From NCBI RefSeq assembly GCF_900186965.1, contig NZ_LT906457.1, positions 956,501 through 1,020,500 on the forward strand: 64,000 nucleotides of DNA, in the 5' to 3' direction. The notes below the pieces were generated by a model. The model was not told the DNA's origin, searched no databases, and saw only the letters and a list, made by a program, of their open reading frames with translations. Positions 10,423-19,162 of the stretch are shown here, piece after piece; the first letter of the stretch is position 1, and each line of letters starts with the position of its first letter. Position numbers and translations under genes: made by a program. The stretch is from Legionella spiritensis. Its GTDB lineage: Bacteria; Pseudomonadota; Gammaproteobacteria; Legionellales; Legionellaceae.

Positions 10423-11583
10423 TCATGAAGTTTCTTTAAAAAGTTCCCGGCCCACCAACATACGCCGGATCTCGGAGGTGCCTGCCCCAATTTCATACAG
10501 CTTGGCATCCCGCAACAAACGTCCGGTAGGGTATTCGTTAATGTATCCGTTACCCCCGAGCGTCTGTATGGCCTGTAACGCCATTTGTGTTGCCCGTTCG
10601 GCCGTATACAAAATGACCCCTGCCGCGTCCTTACGGCTGACCAAACCCTGATCACACGCTTTGGCAACCGTATAAAGATAAGAGCGTGACGCGCTTAATT
10701 CCGTATACATATCAGCGAGTTTTCCCTGAATAAACTGGAATTCTCCGATGGCCTGATCAAACTGCTTGCGTTCATGGACATAAGGAATAACCGTGTCCAG
10801 ACAGGCTTGCATGATACCGACAGGCCCTGCGGCGAGAATGGTGCGCTCATAATCAAGCCCGCTCATTAACACGCGAACACCCTGGTTGATTTCTCCCAGC
10901 ACATTGTCTGCCGGCACTTCACACTGCTCAAAAACCAACTCGCAGGTATTGGAGCCGCGCATTCCCAACTTATCAAGTTTCTGGGCGGTATGGAAACCCG
11001 GCATGCCTTTTTCGATAATAAACGCCGTTATCCCTTTGCTGCCGGCCTGTTTGTCCGTTTTTGCATAGACAACCAGAACATCGGCATCAGGGCCGTTGGT
11101 AATCCACATTTTGGTGCCGTTCAGAATATAGCCGCCCTCGGTGGCGCGGGCTTGCAACTGCATGCTGACCACATCGGAGCCGGAGTTGGATTCGCTCATG
11201 GCCAAAGCGCCAATATGTTCGCCGCTTATAAGTTTAGGCAAATATTTCTGTTTTTGCCTGGAATTTCCGTTTAGATAAATTTGATTGACGCATAAATTGG
11301 AATGGGCGCCATAACTCAAGCCAACGGAAGCCGAGGCGCGGGAAATTTCTTCCATAGCGATAACATGAGCCAGATAGCCCATATTGGCGCCGCCGTATTC
11401 CTCGCTGACCGTAATGCCTAACAGGCCCATATCACCCAGTTTGCGCCACAAGGGATTGGGGAAGGCGTTATTGTGATCTATTTGAGCGGCCAGCGGCGCA
11501 ATCTCACGCTGCGCGAACTGGTAAACGCTGTCCCGCAGCAGATCGTAGGTTTCCCCAAGTTGATATTGTAAACCTGTATACAT
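10423..11583 (-). CDS. liuA: Isovaleryl-CoA dehydrogenase
   Basis: FAD enzyme that oxidises isovaleryl-CoA to 3-methylcrotonyl-CoA, first step committed to leucine breakdown. The 386-residue protein has the acyl-CoA dehydrogenase signatures [29 protein letters not shown] and C-terminal [33 protein letters not shown]. The catalytic base is Glu246 in [13 protein letters not shown], at the position characteristic of isovaleryl-CoA dehydrogenases rather than short-chain enzymes. ATG at 11583 has AGGAAG upstream. It is the first gene of the minus-strand operon that runs to mvaB. Confidence 0.94.
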   Translation of the reverse strand: MYTGLQYQLGETYDLLRDSVYQFAQREIAPLAAQIDHNNAFPNPLWRKLGDMGLLGITVSEEYGGANMGYLAHVIAMEEISRASASVGLSYGAHSNLCVNQIYLNGNSRQKQKYLPKLISGEHIGALAMSESNSGSDVVSMQLQARATEGGYILNGTKMWITNGPDADVLVVYAKTDKQAGSKGITAFIIEKGMPGFHTAQKLDKLGMRGSNTCELVFEQCEVPADNVLGEINQGVRVLMSGLDYERTILAAGPVGIMQACLDTVIPYVHERKQFDQAIGEFQFIQGKLADMYTELSASRSYLYTVAKACDQGLVSRKDAAGVILYTAERATQMALQAIQTLGGNGYINEYPTGRLLRDAKLYEIGAGTSEIRRMLVGRELFKETS

Positions 11584-11617
11584 GATTGACTTCCTGTTGC
11601 TTAAACAAATAGGCTAG

Positions 11618-11645
11618 ACTATACCCAATCAAATTCAAGTTGCAA
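11618..11645 (-). promoter_or_regulatory. Probable promoter of the leucine-degradation operon
   Basis: On the minus strand TTGCAA (11645-11640) and TATAGT (11623-11618) are separated by 16 bases, a good sigma-70-like pair about 35 bases before the liuA start. The TTGCAA box is itself palindromic and lies in the spacer shared with the divergent methyltransferase-like gene. Confidence 0.5.
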
Positions 11646-11683
11646 ACTCATTTTATTGTGAATGGATTAAAGAGGTAACGGTT

Positions 11684-12379
11684 ATGAACAAGCTGGTCGT
11701 CTGGGGACATCATGTTGATGAATACATGGAAATGTTTGATTTAAGCGCCACGGATCTCCAGGGAAAAATACTGGAATACGGTTGCGGACCAAGTGCGGTG
11801 AACGCGGAGCTGGACGGACAGGCGGCTTTGCGTATCAGTTGTGATCCGCTGTTTAATCTGGATATGGCCACGTTAAACTCCAAAGCGGCGCTGATTTTTG
11901 CGGATATGATTGATAAGGTAACCCGGGAACAGGACAAATTTGATTTCAGCGGTTATGGCAGTCTGGAGCGTTTTATAGAAAAACGGCGAGATGGTGTCAA
12001 CACGTTTTTTGCGGATTATCTGTCTGGGAAAAAAGCGAAACGTTATCAGGGTATTCATGAAATTGCGCTTCCTTTCGCGGATTTTACGTTTGATTTGGCG
12101 TTAAGCTCGCATTATCTGTTTGCCGAGCTTTACGATCAGGATATTCAGTTCCATATTCGCGCGATTAAGGAGCTGGCCAGAGTCGCCAGGGAAGTGCGGA
12201 TTTTCCCGCTCATTGATCGCTATGGCCAGCCGTCCTCTTTTTTGGGGCCGGTCCTGCTTGATTTGCAGCAGAGTAATTATGGCGCCGAGGTGCGAAGCGT
12301 CGCCTATCATTTGCAGCCTGAAGGCAACGCGATGTTGCGCGTGTGGGCGCAGGAGTGTCCGGTTGGCACGGGAGCCTGA
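11684..12379 (+). CDS. SAM-dependent methyltransferase-like protein
   Basis: A 231-residue cytoplasmic protein with a class I methyltransferase motif I near the N terminus, KILEYGCGPSAVNAEL, followed by an acidic residue in SCDPLFN where the SAM ribose would bind, and LPFADFTFDLALSSHYLF as the motif IV region. The C-terminal half has EVRIFPLIDRYGQPSSFLGPVL. The substrate is unknown. It is transcribed away from the leucine operon and has GAGGTAA upstream of its ATG. A repeat element begins 85 bases downstream. The enzyme class is likely but activity is not certain. Confidence 0.7.
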   Translation: MNKLVVWGHHVDEYMEMFDLSATDLQGKILEYGCGPSAVNAELDGQAALRISCDPLFNLDMATLNSKAALIFADMIDKVTREQDKFDFSGYGSLERFIEKRRDGVNTFFADYLSGKKAKRYQGIHEIALPFADFTFDLALSSHYLFAELYDQDIQFHIRAIKELARVAREVRIFPLIDRYGQPSSFLGPVLLDLQQSNYGAEVRSVAYHLQPEGNAMLRVWAQECPVGTGA

Positions 12380-12464
12380 TATTCGACACGTTATTTTTTG
12401 TTTTGTTCCGGGTGCTTGTCTCATCTCCAAATCCGGAGCAAATCAAATACCCTCTAAGACTTTA

Positions 12465-12678
12465 GGCTCTGTGCACCAATTTTTCTTCGCACCATTTTTT
12501 TGCGAAAAGACAGTAGCCCGTAAGGAGGCCTATGGCCGTATTGCGGGTTTGATGTGCCAATCAGGAACATTATCCCGCATTACGGCTTCGCCTTCATGAC
12601 GGGCTACAGGCAATTATTATTTGTTGTGCGACAATAGTTGCTTTGTTTTCGATCGGAAAAAAATCGGTTCACAGAGCC
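12465..12678 (-). mobile_element. Inverted-repeat element, copy A (inverted relative to copies B-E)
   Basis: A 214-base non-coding element bounded by imperfect terminal inverted repeats GGCTCTGTGCACC and GGTTCACAGAGCC. Inside is a large imperfect palindrome built from GTAGCCCGT...GCATTACGGC and CCCGCAATACGGC...ACGGGCTAC. It has TA on the left and TG on the right. It has no ORF and so resembles a MITE that needs a transposase in trans. It shares the core with copies at 13417, 26720, 56390 and 56635, but lies in the opposite orientation. The gene-free stretch 12380-12691 consists of this element and short flanks. Confidence 0.8.
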
Positions 12679-12691
12679 TGGGCAGGAGCAA

Positions 12692-13426
12692 ATGAAAAAA
12701 GTATCGGCACAGGGCGCAGCAACGAATAAAAAACTGGGAATTCTGATTTATGAAAATGTTCAACCTATGGATGTCATTGGACCATGGGAAGTCTTTGCAA
12801 CATGGAAAGCTATCCTGAATGCCCCTGTTGATATGTTTTTAGTGGCAGAGACAAGAGACGAGGTTTGTTGCGCAAATCAAATCAGTTTGAAGCCGCATTG
12901 CAGCTTCAATGATTCTCTTCAATTCGACTATTTATTGATCCCGGGTGGGGCTGGCAGAAGAGAACAGGTATATAATTCAAACGTACTTCTTTTTTTGAAA
13001 AATCAGGCTCAACATTGTGAATATTTGCTTTCTGTTTGTACAGGAGCTTTTTTATTGCATGCAGCTGGTTTATTGACTAATCATAAAGCAACAACGTATT
13101 GGCGAGCTATCCCCGAATTAAAATCCTTTGATGATGTTCAATTGATTGAAAAACGTATTGTTAAGTCGGATAAAATATGGACTACAGGTGGGATATCGAG
13201 TGGTATTGATATGGCATTTGAATTTATTTCGGCCATTGCTGGCAAAGAGGTTGCTGGGAAAGTACAGTTACTCTTTGAATACTTTCCTGATAACAAGCTG
13301 TATTGTCAGCAGGGCATGGTGAGTGAATTGCCTTCTTACTATGCAACACCAAAAGAGGGGATGGCGTTGGAGGCCGGGTTACCTGCTTATATCGAAGAAT
13401 TTATCAAGAAAAGCCAGGTTCCGTGA
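12692..13426 (+). CDS. DJ-1/PfpI-family protein (isonitrile hydratase-like)
   Basis: A 244-residue class I glutamine-amidotransferase-like protein of the DJ-1/PfpI superfamily. It shows KLGILIYENVQPMDVIGPWEVF (acidic Glu33), LLIPGGAGRR and the nucleophile elbow with Cys116 in LLSVCTGAFLLHAAGLL, then TTYWR and TTGGISSGIDMAFEF. This subset resembles isonitrile hydratases and the N-terminal half of AraC-type regulators, but no helix-turn-helix domain follows. The ATG at 12692 has AGGAG upstream, placed just after repeat copy A; the stop lies inside repeat copy B, so the gene is exactly bracketed. It looks AT-richer than its neighbours. The last three residues Q-V-P are encoded by the repeat. Confidence 0.85.
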   Translation: MKKVSAQGAATNKKLGILIYENVQPMDVIGPWEVFATWKAILNAPVDMFLVAETRDEVCCANQISLKPHCSFNDSLQFDYLLIPGGAGRREQVYNSNVLLFLKNQAQHCEYLLSVCTGAFLLHAAGLLTNHKATTYWRAIPELKSFDDVQLIEKRIVKSDKIWTTGGISSGIDMAFEFISAIAGKEVAGKVQLLFEYFPDNKLYCQQGMVSELPSYYATPKEGMALEAGLPAYIEEFIKKSQVP

Positions 13427-13629
13427 ACCAATTTTTTCCGATCGAAAACAAAGCAACTATAGTTGCGCAATAAATAATAATGTCTTGTAGCCCGTCATGA
13501 AGGCGAAGCCGTAATGCGGGAAAACGTTCATAAGTGGCACATCAAACCCGCAATACGGCCGTAGGCCTCCTTACGGGCTACTGTTTTTTCGCAAAAAATG
13601 GTGCGAAGAAAATTTTTGTTCACGGAGCC
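13417..13629 (+). mobile_element. Inverted-repeat element, copy B
   Basis: A 213-base element, termini GGTTCCGTGAACC and GTTCACGGAGCC, with the same core palindrome as copy A but in opposite orientation. It overlaps the 3' end of the DJ-1 gene: the TGA stop at 13424-13426 is part of the terminal repeat, and the preceding CAG stands where a TAG is expected at an intact junction. Flanks are CA and TG. Confidence 0.82.
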
Positions 13630-13631
13630 TG

Positions 13632-13645
13632 GGGCGTGTCCTCAT
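13632..13645. repeat. 14-base motif shared with 40146-40159
   Basis: GGGCGTGTCCTCAT directly after copy B recurs as its reverse complement at 40146-40159, next to a different inverted-repeat element. A short motif found beside two repeats suggests the terminal end of an otherwise lost insertion sequence, though chance cannot be fully excluded. Confidence 0.4.
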
Positions 13646-13694
13646 CACGATAAACCTGCAAATTCTTCGATCAAAATTAATTGGATGACGATTA

Positions 13695-14828
13695 TTACAC
13701 AAGCCGGGAACAGGGTGACTTGTCAACATCTGAACTGGCAAAGTGTTCCAACGCTACCAATGCGTCGGTTTTTTTGATTGCCTCATCAAGGCTGAGGCGG
13801 TCTTCAGGGTTGAAGCGGGTCAGATTCCACAATAGTTCACTCACGTCTTCCAAAATAACTTCCGGAGCCTCAATTTCGGTAAACTGCATAACGGGATCAT
13901 CGTTATTAAAGTAGTGGTTACAAAGTGCCCACCTATAAAACGCGTGGTTGCTGGCACCCGGTAATGGAAGACGGTTATTCCAGAATTCGGCCAGGGTCTG
14001 GCCCAGGGAAAAGACATCGCTGGTGGGACTAATGTCCCCTTTTTCCATAAGTTCGGGCGCTATGTAGTTATAACTTCCCCGAGTTGTATTGAGAGATGTT
14101 TTTGTGATATCAGTGGCTAAACCGAAATCAATGATAGTGACGTTCAGGGTATCCGGATCCACCATAATATTCCTGGGTTTGATGTCCAGATGCAAAATGC
14201 TTTTATCGTGAATATCCTTGACGGCGGCAATGATGGCTCGGGTGATTTGAAGTCTTTGCAACGTATTGAGTGTTCGTTCACCTTTCTTTATTTTTTTCAT
14301 GAGTTCATGTAATTCCATGCCCGGGGCGCGGCGCATGATGATGTAGCCGCGTGTTTTTCCGAACAAGGCGGCTTTGCAATGCAGGACGCTGCTTCCCTGC
14401 CTGGTTCGCTCCGCTTCTTTTTTAATCCGTTTTTTTGTCGACTTCCCATCAAGTGGTATGCGTTTGACCACCCGTTCCTTTTCACCCTCCCGGACTTTGT
14501 AGATCATCTTCTTATCCATCTTGATGACACCTTTACTGGACTGCACGGTGCCGAATCCGCCGTTACGTTGTTTGTTTGTCTCCACAACTTCAAGAGAGCG
14601 GTTATCAGGTTTTAAATCATTTTTTAGTAAGGGGGCAGTTAAGCGAATTTTTGTGGTAGTCGAATGGCCATCCGGACTGGCAACTGTATAGGAATGGTTG
14701 CCGGCTGAAATAAAGCGTAATGATTTGTTTTCAACATACTCCCGAAGAATGGCTCTTTGCCTGTCATCCATGCTGGCAGGATTTATTGTTATCGGATTGC
14801 CGGCTCCTGTTTCTTTTTTCGATTTCAT
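13695..14828 (-). CDS. Eukaryotic-like Ser/Thr protein kinase (candidate secreted effector)
   Basis: A 377-residue Hanks-type kinase. After a distinct N-terminal region of about 85 residues come the glycine loop GGFGTV (residues 90-95), Lys122 in VVKRI, the catalytic loop HLDIKPRN (Asp215, Asn220), DFG at 234-236, and APE at 257-259. All catalytic residues are kept; the HLD in place of HRD marks a non-RD kinase. No membrane segment or signal peptide is present, unlike bacterial PknB-type receptors, which fits an injected host-directed kinase of the LegK kind; that is inference. It lies 35 bases downstream of a paralogous kinase. The C terminus ends PCSRLV. Confidence 0.85.
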   Translation of the reverse strand: MKSKKETGAGNPITINPASMDDRQRAILREYVENKSLRFISAGNHSYTVASPDGHSTTTKIRLTAPLLKNDLKPDNRSLEVVETNKQRNGGFGTVQSSKGVIKMDKKMIYKVREGEKERVVKRIPLDGKSTKKRIKKEAERTRQGSSVLHCKAALFGKTRGYIIMRRAPGMELHELMKKIKKGERTLNTLQRLQITRAIIAAVKDIHDKSILHLDIKPRNIMVDPDTLNVTIIDFGLATDITKTSLNTTRGSYNYIAPELMEKGDISPTSDVFSLGQTLAEFWNNRLPLPGASNHAFYRWALCNHYFNNDDPVMQFTEIEAPEVILEDVSELLWNLTRFNPEDRLSLDEAIKKTDALVALEHFASSDVDKSPCSRLV

Positions 14829-14863
14829 TAATCATTCCCGTTATTAAAGTATGTGGATTGTTA

Positions 14864-15976
14864 TTACATCAAATTGCAATAATGCTGGTTATCGGTATCC
14901 TGGCAGGATTCAGAATTTGTCAGAAAATCTATCATTTTCCCTGTTTTTAATGCGGCCTCGTCAAGCCCGATGCGATCTTCGCAGTGAAAGCGGCACAGCC
15001 TCCACAACAGATCGCTTAATTCACCTTTAATAGGGTCAGGTGCCTTGATGCCGGTAAACTGCCAGATTGATTCATCCTGTAAGTACTGGAAGAACAGTTC
15101 ACTCATATAAGCATCACTATCCTCAGTATCAGGCAACGATGGCCTGTTGTTCCAGAATTCAGCCAGGGTCTGGCCTAGGGAAAAAACATCACAGGCCGGA
15201 CTGACTGCGTTCGCAAAAGCCAGTTCAGGAGATATGAATTCAGGCGTTCCCCTGGGATTTTTCACCCGTTTTTTTGAGATAGGGACTGATAAACCAAAAT
15301 CGATGATAGTGACTTTCAGTGTCGTCGGATCGACCATAATGTTCTCGGGTTTAATGTCAAGATGCAGGATGCCTCGCTGATGAATATTGTTAACCGCCTC
15401 AATAATGGCCAGACTGATTTTAAGCATTTGCAGGGTATTGAGTGTTATTTTTCCCTCATCCATTTTTTCCATGAGTTCGTATAACTCCATGCCGGGTGCG
15501 TTGCGCATGATTAAATAGGCGTTTTTTGGGCTGAACAAGGCGGCCTTGCAGTGTAAAACACTGCTTCCTTTTCCGGCGCGTTCAGCTTCCTTGCGAACTC
15601 TTTTTTTCGTAGATTTCCCGTTGAGGGGTATACGTTTGACAACCCGTTTTTTTTCTTCCCCGCTCCGAACTTTGTATCGCATGTTCTCATCAACCTTGAT
15701 GACGCCTTTGCTGATTATGGTACTGCCAAACGCGCCGCTGCCTATTTTTTTGTCGAGGATTTCGATGGAACGTCTGGATTCTTTCAGGTCATTCATTAAC
15801 AGGGAATATTTTAACCGGACGCCTTTTTTTATCGAACGGCCATCCGGCATGTTGATCTCGTAGGAATGTTTGCCCGCCCCGGAAAAACGCAGGGATCGGT
15901 TGATAAAATATTCTTCAAGAATAGCTTTTTGTGCTTCACTCATCTTTTTTTCGGGGTTTATCCTTATATATTTCAT
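14864..15976 (-). CDS. Eukaryotic-like Ser/Thr protein kinase with C-terminal CAAX box
   Basis: A 370-residue paralogue of the downstream kinase. The N-terminal region (INPEKKMSEAQKAILEEYFINRSLRFSGAGKHSYE pattern) matches its neighbour. Kinase motifs: GSGAFGS (79-85), Lys114, HLDIKPEN (Asp207, Asn212), DFG 226-228, SPE 249-251. The last four codons encode C-N-L-M and then TAA, a canonical CAAX prenylation box; the base-level reading was checked. An ATG at 15976 has AGGAG seven bases upstream, better than the TTG just before it. Legionella effectors such as AnkB are known to be prenylated by the host, so a membrane-targeted effector kinase is a reasonable inference. Confidence 0.86.
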   Translation of the reverse strand: MKYIRINPEKKMSEAQKAILEEYFINRSLRFSGAGKHSYEINMPDGRSIKKGVRLKYSLLMNDLKESRRSIEILDKKIGSGAFGSTIISKGVIKVDENMRYKVRSGEEKKRVVKRIPLNGKSTKKRVRKEAERAGKGSSVLHCKAALFSPKNAYLIMRNAPGMELYELMEKMDEGKITLNTLQMLKISLAIIEAVNNIHQRGILHLDIKPENIMVDPTTLKVTIIDFGLSVPISKKRVKNPRGTPEFISPELAFANAVSPACDVFSLGQTLAEFWNNRPSLPDTEDSDAYMSELFFQYLQDESIWQFTGIKAPDPIKGELSDLLWRLCRFHCEDRIGLDEAALKTGKMIDFLTNSESCQDTDNQHYCNLM

Positions 15977-16263
15977 CAACCACTCCTGTTGTTAATGTTT
16001 GTGTAATGAGTTAAAGACGAATCCATACGAATTTTAAAGCGTTAAGCCAGGTTGGTCGTTACCTGTTGTTCCTGTGAAAGCGAGGCGATAGCAAACAGGG
16101 AATGGGCAACCTAATGCCCATCCTAACAAGATTGTTAAAATAAAAACAACACAACCTGGTACCCCGTCCTGTTTTGCAGAACACTGAAAAATTCCAGGCA
16201 GGCAATGTATGCGGTATGCTATGCGTTTTGTCTGGTATTATCATCCCATGTCAGGAGTTGAGA

Positions 16264-17271
16264 ATGTATCACCTGCTTCGTCCCTTGCTGTTTAAACTGG
16301 ATCCCGAGCGAGCGCATGATTGGGTATTAAAGACCCTTGACTGGCTGCCTGCTTCGTTATTTGCCACGCCGTCGGGAAAGCCGGTTGAGGCATTAGGCTT
16401 GCGTTTCCCGCATCCGGTCGGACTGGCCGCCGGCCTTGATAAAAACGGTGCGCATCTGGATGGTCTTGCCAAACTGGGTTTTTCATTTATTGAGTTAGGT
16501 ACGGTGACGCCCAAACCGCAACCGGGCAACCCCAAACCACGGCTTTTTCGTTTGCCGGAAGCACAAGCCATTATTAATCGTATGGGTTTTAACAATCATG
16601 GCGTGGATGCACTGGTAGCCAATGTCAGCCGGGCAGCCTATCGGGGAATATTGGGCATTAACATCGGTAAAAACAAGGACACGCCGCTTGATCACGCGGT
16701 TGAGGATTACCGGTATTGCCTGCAAAAAGTCTATGCCCACGCCTCTTATGTCACCATTAATATTTCCTCGCCGAATACACCGGATTTACGGCGGTTGCAG
16801 GAGGGTGATTTTCTGGCGGCCTTGCTGACCGGGCTTACAGAAGAGCAACAACGACTGGCTGATCAGTATCAACGTCTGGTACCCCTGGTCGTGAAAGTAT
16901 CCCCTGATGAGTCCGATGAGGCTTTAAAACGGATGGCGGACGTGATTGTGGCGAAGGGAATTGCCGGCATTATCGCGACCAATACAACCTGTGCGCGGGA
17001 CGCGGTGGCGCAATTGCCTTATGGCGGGGAAATCGGAGGGTTGAGCGGACGTCCTTTGGTTCAGCGATCCACGGCCTGTTTGAAACTGCTTAAACAGATT
17101 GCGGGTGACGCGGTGACCCTAATCGGTGCCGGGGGCATTGATAACGGCGAAACGGCACGGGAAAAGCTTGAGAGTGGTGCGGCATTGGTACAGGTTTACA
17201 CCGGCCTGATTTATCAGGGGCCTTCCCTGGTCGGCAGGCTGGTACAGGAGTTGTCAAAAAACCGTAGATGA
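16264..17271 (+). CDS. pyrD: Dihydroorotate dehydrogenase (quinone), class 2
   Basis: Oxidises dihydroorotate to orotate in pyrimidine synthesis, passing electrons to the quinone pool at the inner membrane. The 335-residue protein begins [18 protein letters not shown], the amphipathic helical region of class 2 enzymes, followed by [21 protein letters not shown], and the active-site segment [15 protein letters not shown] with the catalytic Ser. FMN-binding IIATNTT and GAGGI are at the C-terminal end. The ATG at 16264 follows TCAGGAGTTGAGA. The frame is open 30 codons upstream, but the chosen start matches the family length of 336. Confidence 0.96.
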   Translation: MYHLLRPLLFKLDPERAHDWVLKTLDWLPASLFATPSGKPVEALGLRFPHPVGLAAGLDKNGAHLDGLAKLGFSFIELGTVTPKPQPGNPKPRLFRLPEAQAIINRMGFNNHGVDALVANVSRAAYRGILGINIGKNKDTPLDHAVEDYRYCLQKVYAHASYVTINISSPNTPDLRRLQEGDFLAALLTGLTEEQQRLADQYQRLVPLVVKVSPDESDEALKRMADVIVAKGIAGIIATNTTCARDAVAQLPYGGEIGGLSGRPLVQRSTACLKLLKQIAGDAVTLIGAGGIDNGETAREKLESGAALVQVYTGLIYQGPSLVGRLVQELSKNRR

Positions 17272-17389
17272 TGACCGCACGCGGTATACGTTTCTCAGAC
17301 GAATTTACTTTTAACCGGTTTGCACTTGGCGATTGTTAAGGTTTAGGAGTACAATTTGTCTCTTTTACTGCCAAAAATACCATTTATTT

Positions 17390-19162
17390 ATGACCAATCA
17401 AGCCCATGTCAGTACGAGGGTGTTGTATAAACGCTTGTTATCCTATGTCAAACCCTACTGGTTTGTGTTATCGCTGGGTGTACTGGCCAATATTTTATAT
17501 TCGCTGATTGACGCCGGTTTTACCTACATGATGAGGCCTTTTCTCGATAAGGGGTTTATCGATATTGATATGTCCTTTGTCCGGCAAATTCCCTTGATTG
17601 TTTTAGTGGGCATCACTATCCGGGGACTGGTTAGTTCCCTTGGCAGCTACTGTATGACCTGGGTGGCTCGATCGGTGGTTAAGGTGATGCGCCAGCTTGT
17701 TTTTGCCCACATCATCCGGTTGCCGGCGGATTATTATGATGAAGCGACATCCGGACAGTTGCTGTCCAAAATTCTTTACGATGTGGAGCAGGTCGCGCAA
17801 GTCAGTGCTGATGCGCTGACGGATTTTGTCCAGAATACCTGTCTGGTTATCGGCTTGCTGACTGTGATGCTGGTCATTTGCTGGCAATTGTCCCTGATGT
17901 TTCTGTTAACCATCCCGTTTGTCGGTTTGATTGTGAACTATACCAACAAACGGGTACGGCGTATCAGCCATAAAGTCCAGAAATCCATGGGGGAGGTGAC
18001 GGAAATAGCCGGCGAAGCCATAGATGGTTACCGGGTCATTCGGATCTTTGGTGGTGAACGATATGAAGTCAGCAAATTCAACCATGCGACAGAGACGTCA
18101 CGAAAAAATGATATGAAAGTCGCAATCAGTAAGGTAATTAACGTTTCAGGGGTACAATTTGTGATTGCGGTGGGCATTGCCGCCATTATCTATGCGGCTA
18201 TACAACTGGCTACGGTGATTACTATTTCAGCCGGTTCTTTTCTGGCTATTATTGCCGCCATGCTGCAATTGATTAAACCCATGAAAACACTGACTACGTT
18301 AAATGCGACCATCCAGAGAGGATTGGCCGGCGCCGAAAGCGTGTTTGCCTTGCTGGATAAGCCTGTGGAACAAAAAAGCGGGAAAGTGCTTGCGCAGAAG
18401 GTACAAGGCCATATCGTTTTTGACCAGGTGCATTTTGCTTACCGTCAGGGTCAGGAAGTTTTGCATAACGTCAATTTTTCCATTGCGGCCGGTGAGACGG
18501 TCGCCCTGGTCGGACATTCCGGGAGCGGTAAAACCACTCTGGCCAGCCTGTTACCGCGATTTTATGAACTGACCGCTGGACGTATCACTCTGGACGGGTG
18601 CGATATCAGTCAATTGTCCTTGCCCAGCTTGCGTGAACAAATTGCTCTGGTCAGCCAGCAGGTGACCTTGTTTAATGATACGCTGGCTAATAATATTGCT
18701 TATGGACGGTTGGATGTGAGCCGGGAAGATATCATCGTCGCTGCCAGGTTGGCCTTTGCCGATGAATTTATTGCCCGATTGCCGCAAGGTTATGATACCC
18801 GGGTAGGCGAAAATGGTGTTTTGCTTTCAGGCGGTCAGCGTCAGAGACTCGCCATAGCGCGCGCTATTTTGAAAGACGCGCCGATTTTAATTCTTGATGA
18901 GGCGACTTCCGCCCTCGATAGCGAATCGGAGCGTTATATTCAAGCGGCTCTGGAAGAGGTGATGAAAAACCGGACTACGGTGGTCATTGCGCATCGCCTG
19001 TCGACTATTAAGAGCGCGCATAAAATTGTGGTTCTGGATAAGGGACGGGTAGTTGAGCAGGGTACGCATCAGGCGCTTCTCGCCCTTAATGGCCATTATG
19101 CGCAATTGTATCGCATACAAAAACTTGGTGTGGACAGCCACAAGACCGAGGTGATGGCCTGA
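17390..19162 (+). CDS. msbA: Lipid A export ABC transporter (permease-ATPase)
   Basis: Flips lipid A-core across the inner membrane. The 590-residue half-transporter has six membrane segments in the first 320 residues, then the nucleotide-binding domain with Walker A GHSGSGKTT, signature LSGGQRQR and Walker B ILILDEATSALD. The ATG at 17390 is chosen over a weaker TTG start 19 codons upstream. Its stop overlaps the lpxK start by one base, the classic msbA-lpxK arrangement, which supports the assignment over other ABC exporters. Confidence 0.95.
   Translation: MTNQAHVSTRVLYKRLLSYVKPYWFVLSLGVLANILYSLIDAGFTYMMRPFLDKGFIDIDMSFVRQIPLIVLVGITIRGLVSSLGSYCMTWVARSVVKVMRQLVFAHIIRLPADYYDEATSGQLLSKILYDVEQVAQVSADALTDFVQNTCLVIGLLTVMLVICWQLSLMFLLTIPFVGLIVNYTNKRVRRISHKVQKSMGEVTEIAGEAIDGYRVIRIFGGERYEVSKFNHATETSRKNDMKVAISKVINVSGVQFVIAVGIAAIIYAAIQLATVITISAGSFLAIIAAMLQLIKPMKTLTTLNATIQRGLAGAESVFALLDKPVEQKSGKVLAQKVQGHIVFDQVHFAYRQGQEVLHNVNFSIAAGETVALVGHSGSGKTTLASLLPRFYELTAGRITLDGCDISQLSLPSLREQIALVSQQVTLFNDTLANNIAYGRLDVSREDIIVAARLAFADEFIARLPQGYDTRVGENGVLLSGGQRQRLAIARAILKDAPILILDEATSALDSESERYIQAALEEVMKNRTTVVIAHRLSTIKSAHKIVVLDKGRVVEQGTHQALLALNGHYAQLYRIQKLGVDSHKTEVMA

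Noticed and set aside
12120-12599. Plus-strand ORF of 159 codons
   Set aside because: It overlaps the methyltransferase-like gene in another frame and continues through repeat copy A; no protein-like features.
13681-13914. Plus-strand ORF opposite the kinase C terminus
   Set aside because: Antisense shadow of the kinase, whose catalytic motifs are unmistakable on the minus strand.
15990-16050. PmrA-like box upstream of the kinase pair
   Set aside because: The minus strand has CTTAACGCTTTAAAATT, which only partly fits the tandem CTTAATATT pattern; too weak to call.
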